Source: an uncultured Halomicronema sp. (lineage in GTDB: Bacteria > Cyanobacteriota > Cyanobacteriia > Phormidesmidales > Phormidesmidaceae). From it: a DNA stretch of 64,000 nucleotides. How positions within the stretch are numbered: the stretch's first letter is position 1; the number at the start of each line of letters is the position of its first letter. The notes under the pieces were generated by a model. The model did not search any database, was not told the DNA's origin, and saw nothing but the letters and a program-made list of their open reading frames with translations. The stretch lies in assembly GCA_937899725.1 (NCBI GenBank), contig CALCCA010000187.1:16274-80273 (forward strand), given 5' to 3'. The translations under genes were made by a program, and so were the position numbers. Of this stretch, positions 41,525-49,016 are shown in pieces.

Positions 41525-42349
41525 TCAGTCGAATCTTTCGGTATGGACGACAGCCTCTCGCAGCACTTCTTCTTGCTGTCCCGCATCATCAAACCGCACA
41601 ATCACCAAGCTGCCGGAGTCGAGCCGATATTCAAAATTGTCGTTGCCAATGATGTAACCGCCCCCAAGGGCTTCGACATCTTGTGCGATCACCACCTGTT
41701 CGGTGCCTTGTTCTTGCGATAGGTAGAGGTGCTGATGGCGAATTTTACACACATAAATAGTGTGGCTTGGCGTCACAAAGTAAGCCTCGATCGCGCGGGT
41801 ATTGCCACAGTGCTGATCCAATGCCTCTTTCAAAACATCGCTCTGGGGGCTCAGAGTGGCCGCAGCGGACTCGTCAGGTGAGACCGAGGGAGCGGTCGGA
41901 ATGTCGAGCAAGTCGCTGCGCACCCAACCCACCGTAGACGCATTTTGAAAGGTGACGTAATGCCAGGTGTGACCGTCTGCAGCAGGCTCGGCTCGACCCA
42001 ACACGACCGTATCACCGACCTGCCCGTAGCCAATAGGGGCACTTGTCGCCGAGGGCTGCGATCGCACATTGACCTCAGCACCAGGATTCTCAGTGATGAG
42101 GGTCGCGATTTGCCCCACGGTTTGAGCTGGTTGAGGCGACGCCGCTGACTCGTTGGTCGCAGTGGTCGAGACAGTATCCGTCAAACCCGGCCAAGTATCG
42201 GGTGTGGGCTGCACCGTCGGCGTTCCATCCGTGCCCGCATCGGCCGTTGTGGGCGGTAGCTGAGACCGAGAACGCCATTGGCGGCAAGTGCCTAGCCCCA
42301 CTAAACAAACAACGGCTAACAGCCCGCCCAATACAAACCGCGATCGCAT
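41525..42349 (-). CDS. Exported SH3-like domain protein
   Basis: The 274-residue protein has an N-terminal hydrophobic stretch (FVLGGLLAVVCLVGLGTC) that could be a signal anchor or a poor lipoprotein signal (Cys 22). A Pro/Thr-rich linker of about 50 residues follows. A bacterial SH3 domain then spans about 75-150, with GAEVNVRSQPSATSAPIG and WHYVTFQNASTVGWVRSDLL. Such domains bind peptidoglycan or surface ligands. The C-terminal 110 residues (about 165-274) form a separate β-rich region I do not recognise (YVCKIRHQHLYLS, IGNDNFEYRLDSG). It lies about 105 bp downstream of the CapA gene on the same strand. Confidence 0.72.
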   Translation of the reverse strand: MRSRFVLGGLLAVVCLVGLGTCRQWRSRSQLPPTTADAGTDGTPTVQPTPDTWPGLTDTVSTTATNESAASPQPAQTVGQIATLITENPGAEVNVRSQPSATSAPIGYGQVGDTVVLGRAEPAADGHTWHYVTFQNASTVGWVRSDLLDIPTAPSVSPDESAAATLSPQSDVLKEALDQHCGNTRAIEAYFVTPSHTIYVCKIRHQHLYLSQEQGTEQVVIAQDVEALGGGYIIGNDNFEYRLDSGSLVIVRFDDAGQQEEVLREAVVHTERFD

Positions 42350-42454
42350 GCCTTATCACCCTTGCTCACCCAGATTTATGGTTAAGTCTACTGATTGTGT
42401 CGCGCTCTGCAACTACCTACCGTGACCTGAGTGCAATTCGTAATTATTGCTGCA

Positions 42455-44242
42455 TTATTGAGCGTCGGCTTTCCATAGGTAGCCCATCTGGTCAATCGTG
42501 AGGCTCGTCTCAGGAAAATCATTCGCGGTGAGCTGTCGGATCAGGGTGACACTTTCAAAAAAATTGTCGATATAGGGCACGCCATTGTCGTCTAAGGCGA
42601 CAGGAATAATGCGCCCGCCCAAGAAATCGCCCGTACCGTTAAGCTCAACCTGCAAGATTAAAGATTGCCCCAGCGGCCCCACGGTCGAGAGCGTGCGATA
42701 GCCCAAAAAGTTGCCGAGGGAATAGGCAATTAGCTTGTCTTGATAAAGCTCGATCGCTCTGGGCACGTGGGGGCCATGCCCCAAAATCAGGTCAGCACCA
42801 GCCTCCACCATCGTCCGCGAGAACTGCACCAGGTTGCCGCGATTTTCGGAAAAGAAGTATTCCGTTTGATTGCGCACGCGCAGCGCATCGGTGCCCTCGG
42901 CCCCGCCATGCACCGAGACCACCACCATATCGGCCTGGGCTTGGGCCACTCGGACCAACTCAGCGGCAGCAGTCAGGTCATTCATGTTGTTGTGGTCATC
43001 CCAATAGCTGAAGCCGATAAAGGCGATCGCATACCCATTAGCCTCAAGCATGACGATTTCACCTTGACGGCCCACAGCATGCATCCCCGCCTGTTCAATA
43101 TGGGCGATGGTGTCGGCAAACCCTGCATCCCCAAAGTCAAAGGAGTGGTTGTTGGCAACGCTTAAGATGTCGAACCCAGCTGCTTGCAGCACGGGGGCAA
43201 AGGCCGGTGGCGTTCGAAAGGCAAAGGTCATGCCACGGCTCACATCCTTCGCCACATAGGGGGAGTCAGTGAGAGTGCTTTCAAAATTGCCAAAAAGGAT
43301 ATCGACTTCCCCCATAAACATTTTGACGCTGTTGAACAGGTAGTTGGGGTCTGCCGGCAGTCGATAGTTGGGGAAATTAGTGCCGGGAATAATGTCGCCC
43401 ACGGCTTTCAAACTGACGGCAACTTGGGCAGAGGGCGGCACGGTCAGCACATTAGCCGCAGCACCGAGCCCGTTGTTTGACGTGATGGGTCGCCACAAAG
43501 CGGTTGCAGTAGCCGGGAGCAGATCGGGTGGGGGTGACTCTGGCAGGGAGCTAGGAGCAAGCGCGGGAGCAAGAGGGGTCGGCTCCTGAGCGACGATTGC
43601 GGGCTCTAGCTGATCGGGCGACGTGACAATAACGGCGGATGCATCCGCCGAGGGTCGCCTCAGCTGAGCAACGGCAAATCGCGATCGCAGCGGTTCATTT
43701 GTGAAGGCGATCGCGGTGCCCACAACAAAACTGGCACCGCCCAAAGCGAGCGCCCCGACTCGTAATTGTCGGCGTCGGGCCAGCTGTTTACGTTGAAGAT
43801 GCTGTGGCTGCAGTCCAGCAGCCGGTGCCGACGTCGAGGGCACTGAACCGTGCCTTTTCTCGACTGCTTTAGCGGTGGTTGCAGGCAGCAATCGGGCCAG
43901 GGGCGAGGGCTGGCGTGTTGCTTGCTCTGGCGATCGCTCCAACAGCGCATGATGCACTAGCTGAGGGGCATCACGCGAGCCCCTGTCAATATAGACATAA
44001 ACATCCCAATACTTCGTCCCCTGGAGCCCTTGTAAAGCCCGTTCGAGCTGGGGCAACAGCTGGCCCAAGCGATACAAATGGGTCGCCGGCAAATGAATAT
44101 CGAGACGGGGCAGTGGCCCTGTAATCGTCAGGGGAGGCTGCAGGGCTAGGGCCGCGTTGACGTAATGGGCAATCGCCAGACAATTGCCTGACTGGGAGGC
44201 CGAAACCGGCGATCGCACCGTCTGCTCAGCCGCATGGGCCAT
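42455..44242 (-). CDS. CapA-family (PGA_cap) metallophosphatase-like protein with extra N-terminal half
   Basis: The 595-residue product has three parts. Residues about 1-130 are a cytoplasmic domain of unknown type (LDIHLPATHLYRLGQLLPQL, YWDVYVYIDRG). A membrane segment, LRVGALALGGASFVVGTAIA, lies near 165 after a basic stretch. After a Pro/Ala-rich linker comes a CapA domain, about 275-560. It has the family hallmarks VAVSLKAVGDIIPG, DILFGNFESTLTD, DILSVANNHSFDFG, VVVSVHGG and ILGHGPHVPRAIELY. CapA proteins take part in poly-γ-glutamate capsule synthesis, but most cyanobacterial members have no proven role. No capB/capC genes are nearby. Confidence 0.82.
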   Translation of the reverse strand: MAHAAEQTVRSPVSASQSGNCLAIAHYVNAALALQPPLTITGPLPRLDIHLPATHLYRLGQLLPQLERALQGLQGTKYWDVYVYIDRGSRDAPQLVHHALLERSPEQATRQPSPLARLLPATTAKAVEKRHGSVPSTSAPAAGLQPQHLQRKQLARRRQLRVGALALGGASFVVGTAIAFTNEPLRSRFAVAQLRRPSADASAVIVTSPDQLEPAIVAQEPTPLAPALAPSSLPESPPPDLLPATATALWRPITSNNGLGAAANVLTVPPSAQVAVSLKAVGDIIPGTNFPNYRLPADPNYLFNSVKMFMGEVDILFGNFESTLTDSPYVAKDVSRGMTFAFRTPPAFAPVLQAAGFDILSVANNHSFDFGDAGFADTIAHIEQAGMHAVGRQGEIVMLEANGYAIAFIGFSYWDDHNNMNDLTAAAELVRVAQAQADMVVVSVHGGAEGTDALRVRNQTEYFFSENRGNLVQFSRTMVEAGADLILGHGPHVPRAIELYQDKLIAYSLGNFLGYRTLSTVGPLGQSLILQVELNGTGDFLGGRIIPVALDDNGVPYIDNFFESVTLIRQLTANDFPETSLTIDQMGYLWKADAQ

Positions 44243-44350
44243 ACCAATCTCACTTCTCAGTTATCGATGGATGCTTGTGAGTCATAGACGCTCGCCCCGA
44301 TTACTGTCAGCTCCAGGTCTGGCCATCGCCAGCAGCTGGGCCAATCGCCC

Positions 44351-44470
44351 TCAGACCAATCCCTGAGAAGACAGCAGATACTTGCCCAGTTGAAATAGAT
44401 TGAGGGCGATAAACGTGATCAAAAAGATCGTCACGACCACATTAAAAGCGTTTCGTAAAATGTTGACCAT
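44351..44470 (-). CDS. Putative small single-pass membrane protein
   Basis: A 39-residue open frame from the ATG at 44470. It has a basic N-terminus (MVNILRN), a hydrophobic core (FNVVVTIFLITFIALNLF) and a short tail, QLGKYLLSSQGLV. The frame extends 23 codons upstream to another ATG (44539). It lies 108 bp upstream of the CapA gene. No family is recognised; the topology alone suggests a membrane peptide. Confidence 0.4.
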   Translation of the reverse strand: MVNILRNAFNVVVTIFLITFIALNLFQLGKYLLSSQGLV

Positions 44471-44539
44471 GAATTTCGTTTGATAAATGGCAGCCTTTAC
44501 ACCTTCATCTAACCCACGCGATGTGATGAACGGCTGCAA

Positions 44540-45116
44540 GGATTTTTAACACTCAGAGACGTTTACCCGGCAGCACTGAAATCACATCACAATTAGCTTT
44601 ATTGATTTTGAAGACTGTCCGTTCTCCCAAATTTTCACGGATCAACTCGCTTGACACGTGACACGGTCAGGGAGTGGAGAGATCGAAAGGTCGAACGCGG
44701 TATGCTTATGCCGAGAAGTGGCGGCAAAGTAAAGCCAGCGCGGGATCGAACAAGGAGTCATGCTAACGGCTATCGTTGGGCCGACATCGTGGCCCGCCGT
44801 CAATAAAGCCCTGGCTCGGGGTGCCACCTGTCAGGTCAACGCTCTAGCCGTCAGCAGCTCGGCATGGCTCCACTGCTGACAGGGTTAATCCGGTGCGTCA
44901 TCGCCCCACATATCAACAGCAATTGGACGATAATGGACGATGCTTGAGACAACAAGCTAAAGTGGTACTGACTACGACTAACGGTCTCAGTCGAATTCTA
45001 GCGAACGTCTGGACTAGAATCTGGAAGTTAATAGCAGCTTGCCGCAAAGGTTTGTACCCTAAGCGCACAGCTAACCTGACCGTTGTGCTGGTTGTGGCGA
45101 GCATTGCAGACATGTG
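44540..45116. other. Spacer upstream of the Fur-family gene
   Basis: 577 bp without a supported gene. GTCAGCAG and CTGCTGAC near 44852-44880 form an 8-bp stem with a loop of about 15 bases. It should hold promoters for the Fur-family gene and the CapA gene. Confidence 0.35.
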
Positions 45117-45128
45117 GAGCAAGGTTTG

Positions 45129-45560
45129 ATGCAGAACTCTACGGCCTCGACCCCGATTCGTTCTTTAGAAGATGCGATTGAACGCTGCCAGGCGTTAGGC
45201 ATGCGCCTGAGTCGCCAGCGGCGCTACATTCTCGAGCTGCTTTGGGAGGCGAAGGAACACCTGTCGGCCCGCGAGATTTACAACCGCCTGAGCCAAAAGG
45301 GCTGCGACATTGGCCACACCTCGGTCTATCAAAATCTCGAAGCGCTGTCGGAGCAAAATATTATTGAGTGCGTTGAGCGGTCCGATGGTCGGCTCTATGG
45401 TCACATTAATGATGCTCATAGCCACGTGAACTGCACCAATACGCAACAAATTATCGATGTGCACGTCGAATTACCTGAGGCGTTGATTCGTCAGGTTGAG
45501 GCACAAACCGGCACCAAGATTACAGAATATCGAGTCGACTTCTTTGGTGTGCGTCAGTAG
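45129..45560 (+). CDS. Fur-family regulator, PerR-like
   Basis: About 143 residues from the ATG at 45129, which has a good ribosome-binding site (GGAGCAAGG). The N-terminal winged helix is clear: ALGMRLSRQRRYILELLWEA, then LSAREIYNRL and HTSVYQNLEALSEQNII. The metal-binding part has DAHSHVNCTNTQQIIDVHVE. The CxxC pairs that bind structural zinc in most Fur proteins are missing: only one Cys is in that region, and the C-terminus has none. Similar cyanobacterial proteins are described as PerR/FurC-type peroxide regulators; that is from memory. A ferritin gene is 24 kb away, so no direct target can be read off. Confidence 0.85.
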   Translation: MQNSTASTPIRSLEDAIERCQALGMRLSRQRRYILELLWEAKEHLSAREIYNRLSQKGCDIGHTSVYQNLEALSEQNIIECVERSDGRLYGHINDAHSHVNCTNTQQIIDVHVELPEALIRQVEAQTGTKITEYRVDFFGVRQ

Positions 45561-45566
45561 TTCGCG

Positions 45567-45641
45567 TTAGCTGCTTAAAACGTCTTTAGTGAATAGATAA
45601 AAGACGGTTCCGAAGACGAAGGCGGCGATCACCATTTCCAT
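45567..45641 (-). CDS. Putative 24-residue single-pass membrane peptide
   Basis: Too short for ordinary gene finders. An ATG at 45641 opens a frame of 24 codons ending TAA at 45567. GGGAG lies about 10 bases ahead. The peptide begins MEMVIAAFVFGTVFYLF and ends TKDVLSS, so almost all of it is one hydrophobic helix with a short charged tail. That shape resembles the tiny subunits of photosystems, cytochrome b6f or NDH complexes, but it matches none I know (PetN, PetG, PsbT, PsaM and others were considered). It is convergent with the Fur-family gene and 7 bp from its stop. Confidence 0.5.
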   Translation of the reverse strand: MEMVIAAFVFGTVFYLFTKDVLSS

Positions 45642-45903
45642 TACATTTAGCTCCCTGTATTCATCGCAATGATGGTCTGAACGCTGGGGGCAGCCCCCCA
45701 AAAACTCAGCCATTTCGTCAACCTAACGGACTTTAGGTCTGATAGAAAGCAGGGAATCACCTATCTTGACAGGTACCCATTAATCACTCCCATCCGTAAT
45801 CCGCTCAGGGTCGAACATGGGCGATCGCCTGCCAGCTTCAGCCGCGATGATGCAACTTAGTTTGGCCTTTGGGGATGAGCTTGACCTGAGGGATCGTAGC
45901 GGC

Positions 45904-46524
45904 TCAGGTCTCAATTGGCAGTAAACCTTTGGGTGGCGTGATTTCGACATAGCCAGCAGCAAGATCGACGACGGGCACGATCGCGTAAACAAAGGGAATC
46001 AAAATCGGCAGATTCCCCTTTTTGGTGGATTTAGTCGTTGGGGACGCAGCAGTTGACTTAGTTGATGCCGCCTGAGCATACAGTTCGATCGCCAGCAGAT
46101 CATTACCCGCTGCATAGACATCGACGACAGTGCCGATCGCCACGCCGGTAGCTTGCAGTCGCACCGTCAAACCCACTAAATCTGAGACATGAAATTCATC
46201 CGATTCCACCGCGAGGCGATCGCCCGCCGGTACGACCAACTTCGCTTCGCGCAACGCTTCAGCCTGATCGCGATAGTTCACCCCAGCCAGCTTCAGCACA
46301 TAGAGACCTTTACCCGCTAGATAACGACCCGACACTAGCTGCACGGATTCGGGCTGCGTCTGCCCCGGTTTCAGCAGCCAGCGCTCACCGGGGGCCAAAA
46401 ATCGTTCAGGAAAATCACTGTCAGGGTAGACGCGAACGGCTCCGTCAAGCCCTTGAGGGGCAACGATGCGGCCAATCTCTAGCCAATCGGTGACGGCAGC
46501 ATCTGACTCCATAGCAGCCGTCAT
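45904..46524 (-). CDS. rimM: Ribosome maturation factor RimM
   Basis: About 206 residues from the ATG at 46524, whose ATGA overlaps the avtA stop; the longer frame runs back into avtA. RimM binds protein S19 and helps assemble the 30S head. The N-terminal β-barrel starts [40 protein letters not shown] and [13 protein letters not shown] lead into the PRC-barrel C-domain ([22 protein letters not shown] end: [14 protein letters not shown]). A low-complexity Ala/Ser/Thr/Lys insert of about 20 residues lies between the strands of the PRC barrel ([19 protein letters not shown]), longer than usual in bacteria. It is translationally coupled to avtA. Confidence 0.9.
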   Translation of the reverse strand: MTAAMESDAAVTDWLEIGRIVAPQGLDGAVRVYPDSDFPERFLAPGERWLLKPGQTQPESVQLVSGRYLAGKGLYVLKLAGVNYRDQAEALREAKLVVPAGDRLAVESDEFHVSDLVGLTVRLQATGVAIGTVVDVYAAGNDLLAIELYAQAASTKSTAASPTTKSTKKGNLPILIPFVYAIVPVVDLAAGYVEITPPKGLLPIET

Positions 46525-47825
46525 GAACCCACCACAGCAGGAATTGCCGCTGTCGGTTGAGTCTGATAAAGCTGCGTGACCACCGTGGCCAAATGCTGAA
46601 TGCCCTGGGCGATTTCGGCATCGGTTGCCGTCAAGCTGATGCGAATGCACTGGCGGGTGTGGGGCCAATCTTCGCGCAGGCCGGGGAAGAAAGGATCGCC
46701 GGGCACCACAATAACGCCATACTGCTTGAGCTGCTGATACAGCTCGCGATCGCTCACGGGCAGCTGATCAAACCACAGCCAGGCAAAAATCGCGCCCTCT
46801 CCCCGATGCAGGTACCAGGGTGCCGTGGCGGGCATGAACTGGTCGAGGCTGTCTTCGAGAACGGCAAATTTGTTGCGATAGTAGGGCCGAATCACGGTTT
46901 CAGCAAGATTGCCTAAGGCTCCGGACGCGATCGCTCGGGCCGCGATCGCCTGACCATAGCGGGAGGAATGAATACACAGATTGGTCTGAAAAGACTGGAG
47001 CACCTGAATGATGGCTTCATCACCGAGGGCAATGCCGATGCGCTCTCCCGGCAGTCCGGCTTTCGACAGACTGAGACAGTGCACCATGTTCTGCCGGAAG
47101 ATGGGCGTCATCTCGGTGAAGTTCAATCCCGGATAGGGCGGCGCATAGGCCGAATCGACAAACACCGGCACGTTATGCGGAGCGGCCAAATCAGCAATCC
47201 GATGGACTTCGTCGTCAGTCAGCACATTGCCAGTCGGATTGCAGGGCCGAGAAAACAACACGAACCCCGTGTTTTCATTAATTTCTAGCTGGCTAAAATC
47301 GGGACGATATTTAAAGGAATGAGGTGTCTCACCGATATCAATCGTCGGTTTATACGCCTTTAACGCTTCGGGAAACAGCGAGACGCCACCGTAGCCGGTG
47401 TAGTCGGGGCTGAGGGGCAAAACGATTTCTCGGAGTTGTTGATCAGCGGTGTAGCCCCCAAAGGCATTGGCTGCAAAAAAGTACAGCGCCTGACTGCCAG
47501 GCGTAATCAAGATATTGCGCTCAGTCAGGGCTAAATCATAGCGCTGGTTAAAGTCGGCTAAAACCGCGGCAATCAAGGGCTCATACCCTTGGCTAGAGCC
47601 GTAGCGACAGACGACTTCGCCATAATCACTACTGTTGAGCAGATCCGCTGTGCAGTCGCGCCACAGCTGCTCGACCTCCGGCAAGATGACCGGGTTACCG
47701 GCACTGAGATTAATAAAAGACTTGCCCTGGCCCGCTCGCAGGGTCTCGATGATGTCTTTCATAATGGCTCTCACCCCTGTCAGGTGAGACATCTGGTCGC
47801 CAAATTGGGTCAGAGCAGGGTTCAT
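46521..47825 (-). CDS. avtA: Valine-pyruvate aminotransferase AvtA
   Basis: About 434 residues from the ATG at 47825; the longer open frame adds 24 non-protein-like codons. The fold type I PLP enzyme moves amino groups between valine, alanine and their keto acids. [59 protein letters not shown] and [12 protein letters not shown] match AvtA. The PLP Lys is in [15 protein letters not shown], and [11 protein letters not shown] and [12 protein letters not shown] complete it. Identity to E. coli AvtA is recognised by motifs, so related alanine/valine specificity is likely. rimM follows with a 4-base overlap. Confidence 0.88.
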   Translation of the reverse strand: MNPALTQFGDQMSHLTGVRAIMKDIIETLRAGQGKSFINLSAGNPVILPEVEQLWRDCTADLLNSSDYGEVVCRYGSSQGYEPLIAAVLADFNQRYDLALTERNILITPGSQALYFFAANAFGGYTADQQLREIVLPLSPDYTGYGGVSLFPEALKAYKPTIDIGETPHSFKYRPDFSQLEINENTGFVLFSRPCNPTGNVLTDDEVHRIADLAAPHNVPVFVDSAYAPPYPGLNFTEMTPIFRQNMVHCLSLSKAGLPGERIGIALGDEAIIQVLQSFQTNLCIHSSRYGQAIAARAIASGALGNLAETVIRPYYRNKFAVLEDSLDQFMPATAPWYLHRGEGAIFAWLWFDQLPVSDRELYQQLKQYGVIVVPGDPFFPGLREDWPHTRQCIRISLTATDAEIAQGIQHLATVVTQLYQTQPTAAIPAVVGS

Positions 47826-48132
47826 AGGCCGGATGCGTGAGGAGAGTAATGGACAGTAACATCGGATCGATATTACCGAATCTTGCCACCATAACATTCC
47901 CCACTCAGCGACAGGGATGAACCGCCGCTAAATCAACCCTGACGCTGAGCCAGAAAAGATGACTGGAAAGGTCGATACGCGATGGATAATTTAGTGGCAC
48001 TAGGTGATCATCGCTCAGCAGAGTAGCCTCCGTCAGAGTCCACTCGCTGTCTGACAAGAAATTGCTGCGGGCCAGGACGATCGCCCTATGGCACCATCGA
48101 ACAATCAGGCCGCTAGAGAGAATTAACCCATC
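47826..48132. other. Divergent spacer between avtA and the ZIP transporter gene
   Basis: About 305 bp with promoters for both genes. No gene or clear regulatory site was recognised. Confidence 0.4.
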
Positions 48133-48906
48133 GTGAACACTTTGGCCCTTGGGGCGATCGCCAGCCTGCTGGCAGGATTGGGCACCGTCGTTGGCGCGCT
48201 GCCCGTTTTGTTACCGACTACCCCCTCCGAAAAAGTGGAAAGCGTCTTGCTCGGTATTGGGGGCGGCATCATGCTCGCGGCGACCTCGTTTTCGCTGATT
48301 GTGCCCGGCACCGCTGCCGCCATTGACTTGGGCTACTCCAGTGCGATCGCAGCGTTGATCATGGGTGTAGGCGTGTTACTCGGCGGCGGTTTGCTGTGGA
48401 TTGTGCACAATCGCTTTCCCCACGAGCATATTTTTAAGGGGCAAGAGGGGCCGCAGGCCGACAACTTGAAGCGGGTCTGGCTGTTCGTCGCGGCAATCAC
48501 GCTGCACAATTTTCCCGAAGGACTGGCGGTCGGAGTAGGGTTCGGCTCCGGTCAAACGTCGGGAGCGCTAGCCCTCGCGGTGGGCATCGGCCTGCAAAAC
48601 ATTCCGGAAGGGCTGGTGGTGGCCTGGTCGCTCAAAAGCCTGCAGTATTCGCCCCTCTACGCCTTGGGTATCTCGACCCTGACGGGACTGGTGGAACCGG
48701 TGGGGGGGATCTTTGGCGCAGGCATCGTCAGTGTGGCTCAAGACGCGCTGCCCTGGGGCATGGCTTTTGCCGCTGGGGCCATGCTTTTTGTGATTGTGGA
48801 TGAAATCATTCCTGACATTTCGCAAAAAAGTCTGGGGCAGAGCGGCACCCTGGGGCTGATGCTGGGCTTTGTCATCATGATGTTTTTAGACGTTGCCTTA
48901 GGCTGA
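48133..48906 (+). CDS. ZIP-family metal transporter
   Basis: The 257-residue membrane protein has about eight hydrophobic segments. The two metal-path motifs of ZIP proteins are present in TM4 (LHNFPEGLAVGVG) and TM5 (LQNIPEGLVVAW). ZIP proteins bring zinc, iron or other divalent metals into the cytoplasm. The loop between TM3 and TM4 (NRFPHEHIFKGQEG) has two His that may bind metal. The start is GTG at 48133, which gives a normal first helix. No Zur or Fur gene is adjacent. The GufA/ZupT-like subgroup is likely, but ion choice cannot be read. Confidence 0.9.
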   Translation: MNTLALGAIASLLAGLGTVVGALPVLLPTTPSEKVESVLLGIGGGIMLAATSFSLIVPGTAAAIDLGYSSAIAALIMGVGVLLGGGLLWIVHNRFPHEHIFKGQEGPQADNLKRVWLFVAAITLHNFPEGLAVGVGFGSGQTSGALALAVGIGLQNIPEGLVVAWSLKSLQYSPLYALGISTLTGLVEPVGGIFGAGIVSVAQDALPWGMAFAAGAMLFVIVDEIIPDISQKSLGQSGTLGLMLGFVIMMFLDVALG

Positions 48907-49016
48907 GGCCAGTGCACTACCGGCAAACAATCCGGGTTTGAGAAACCGGGTGAGAGCAGAATAGGCAGTAGCCAGAGTCGGGCAAAGTCATCACCACAAC
49001 GGCTCCGAGATTAGCG

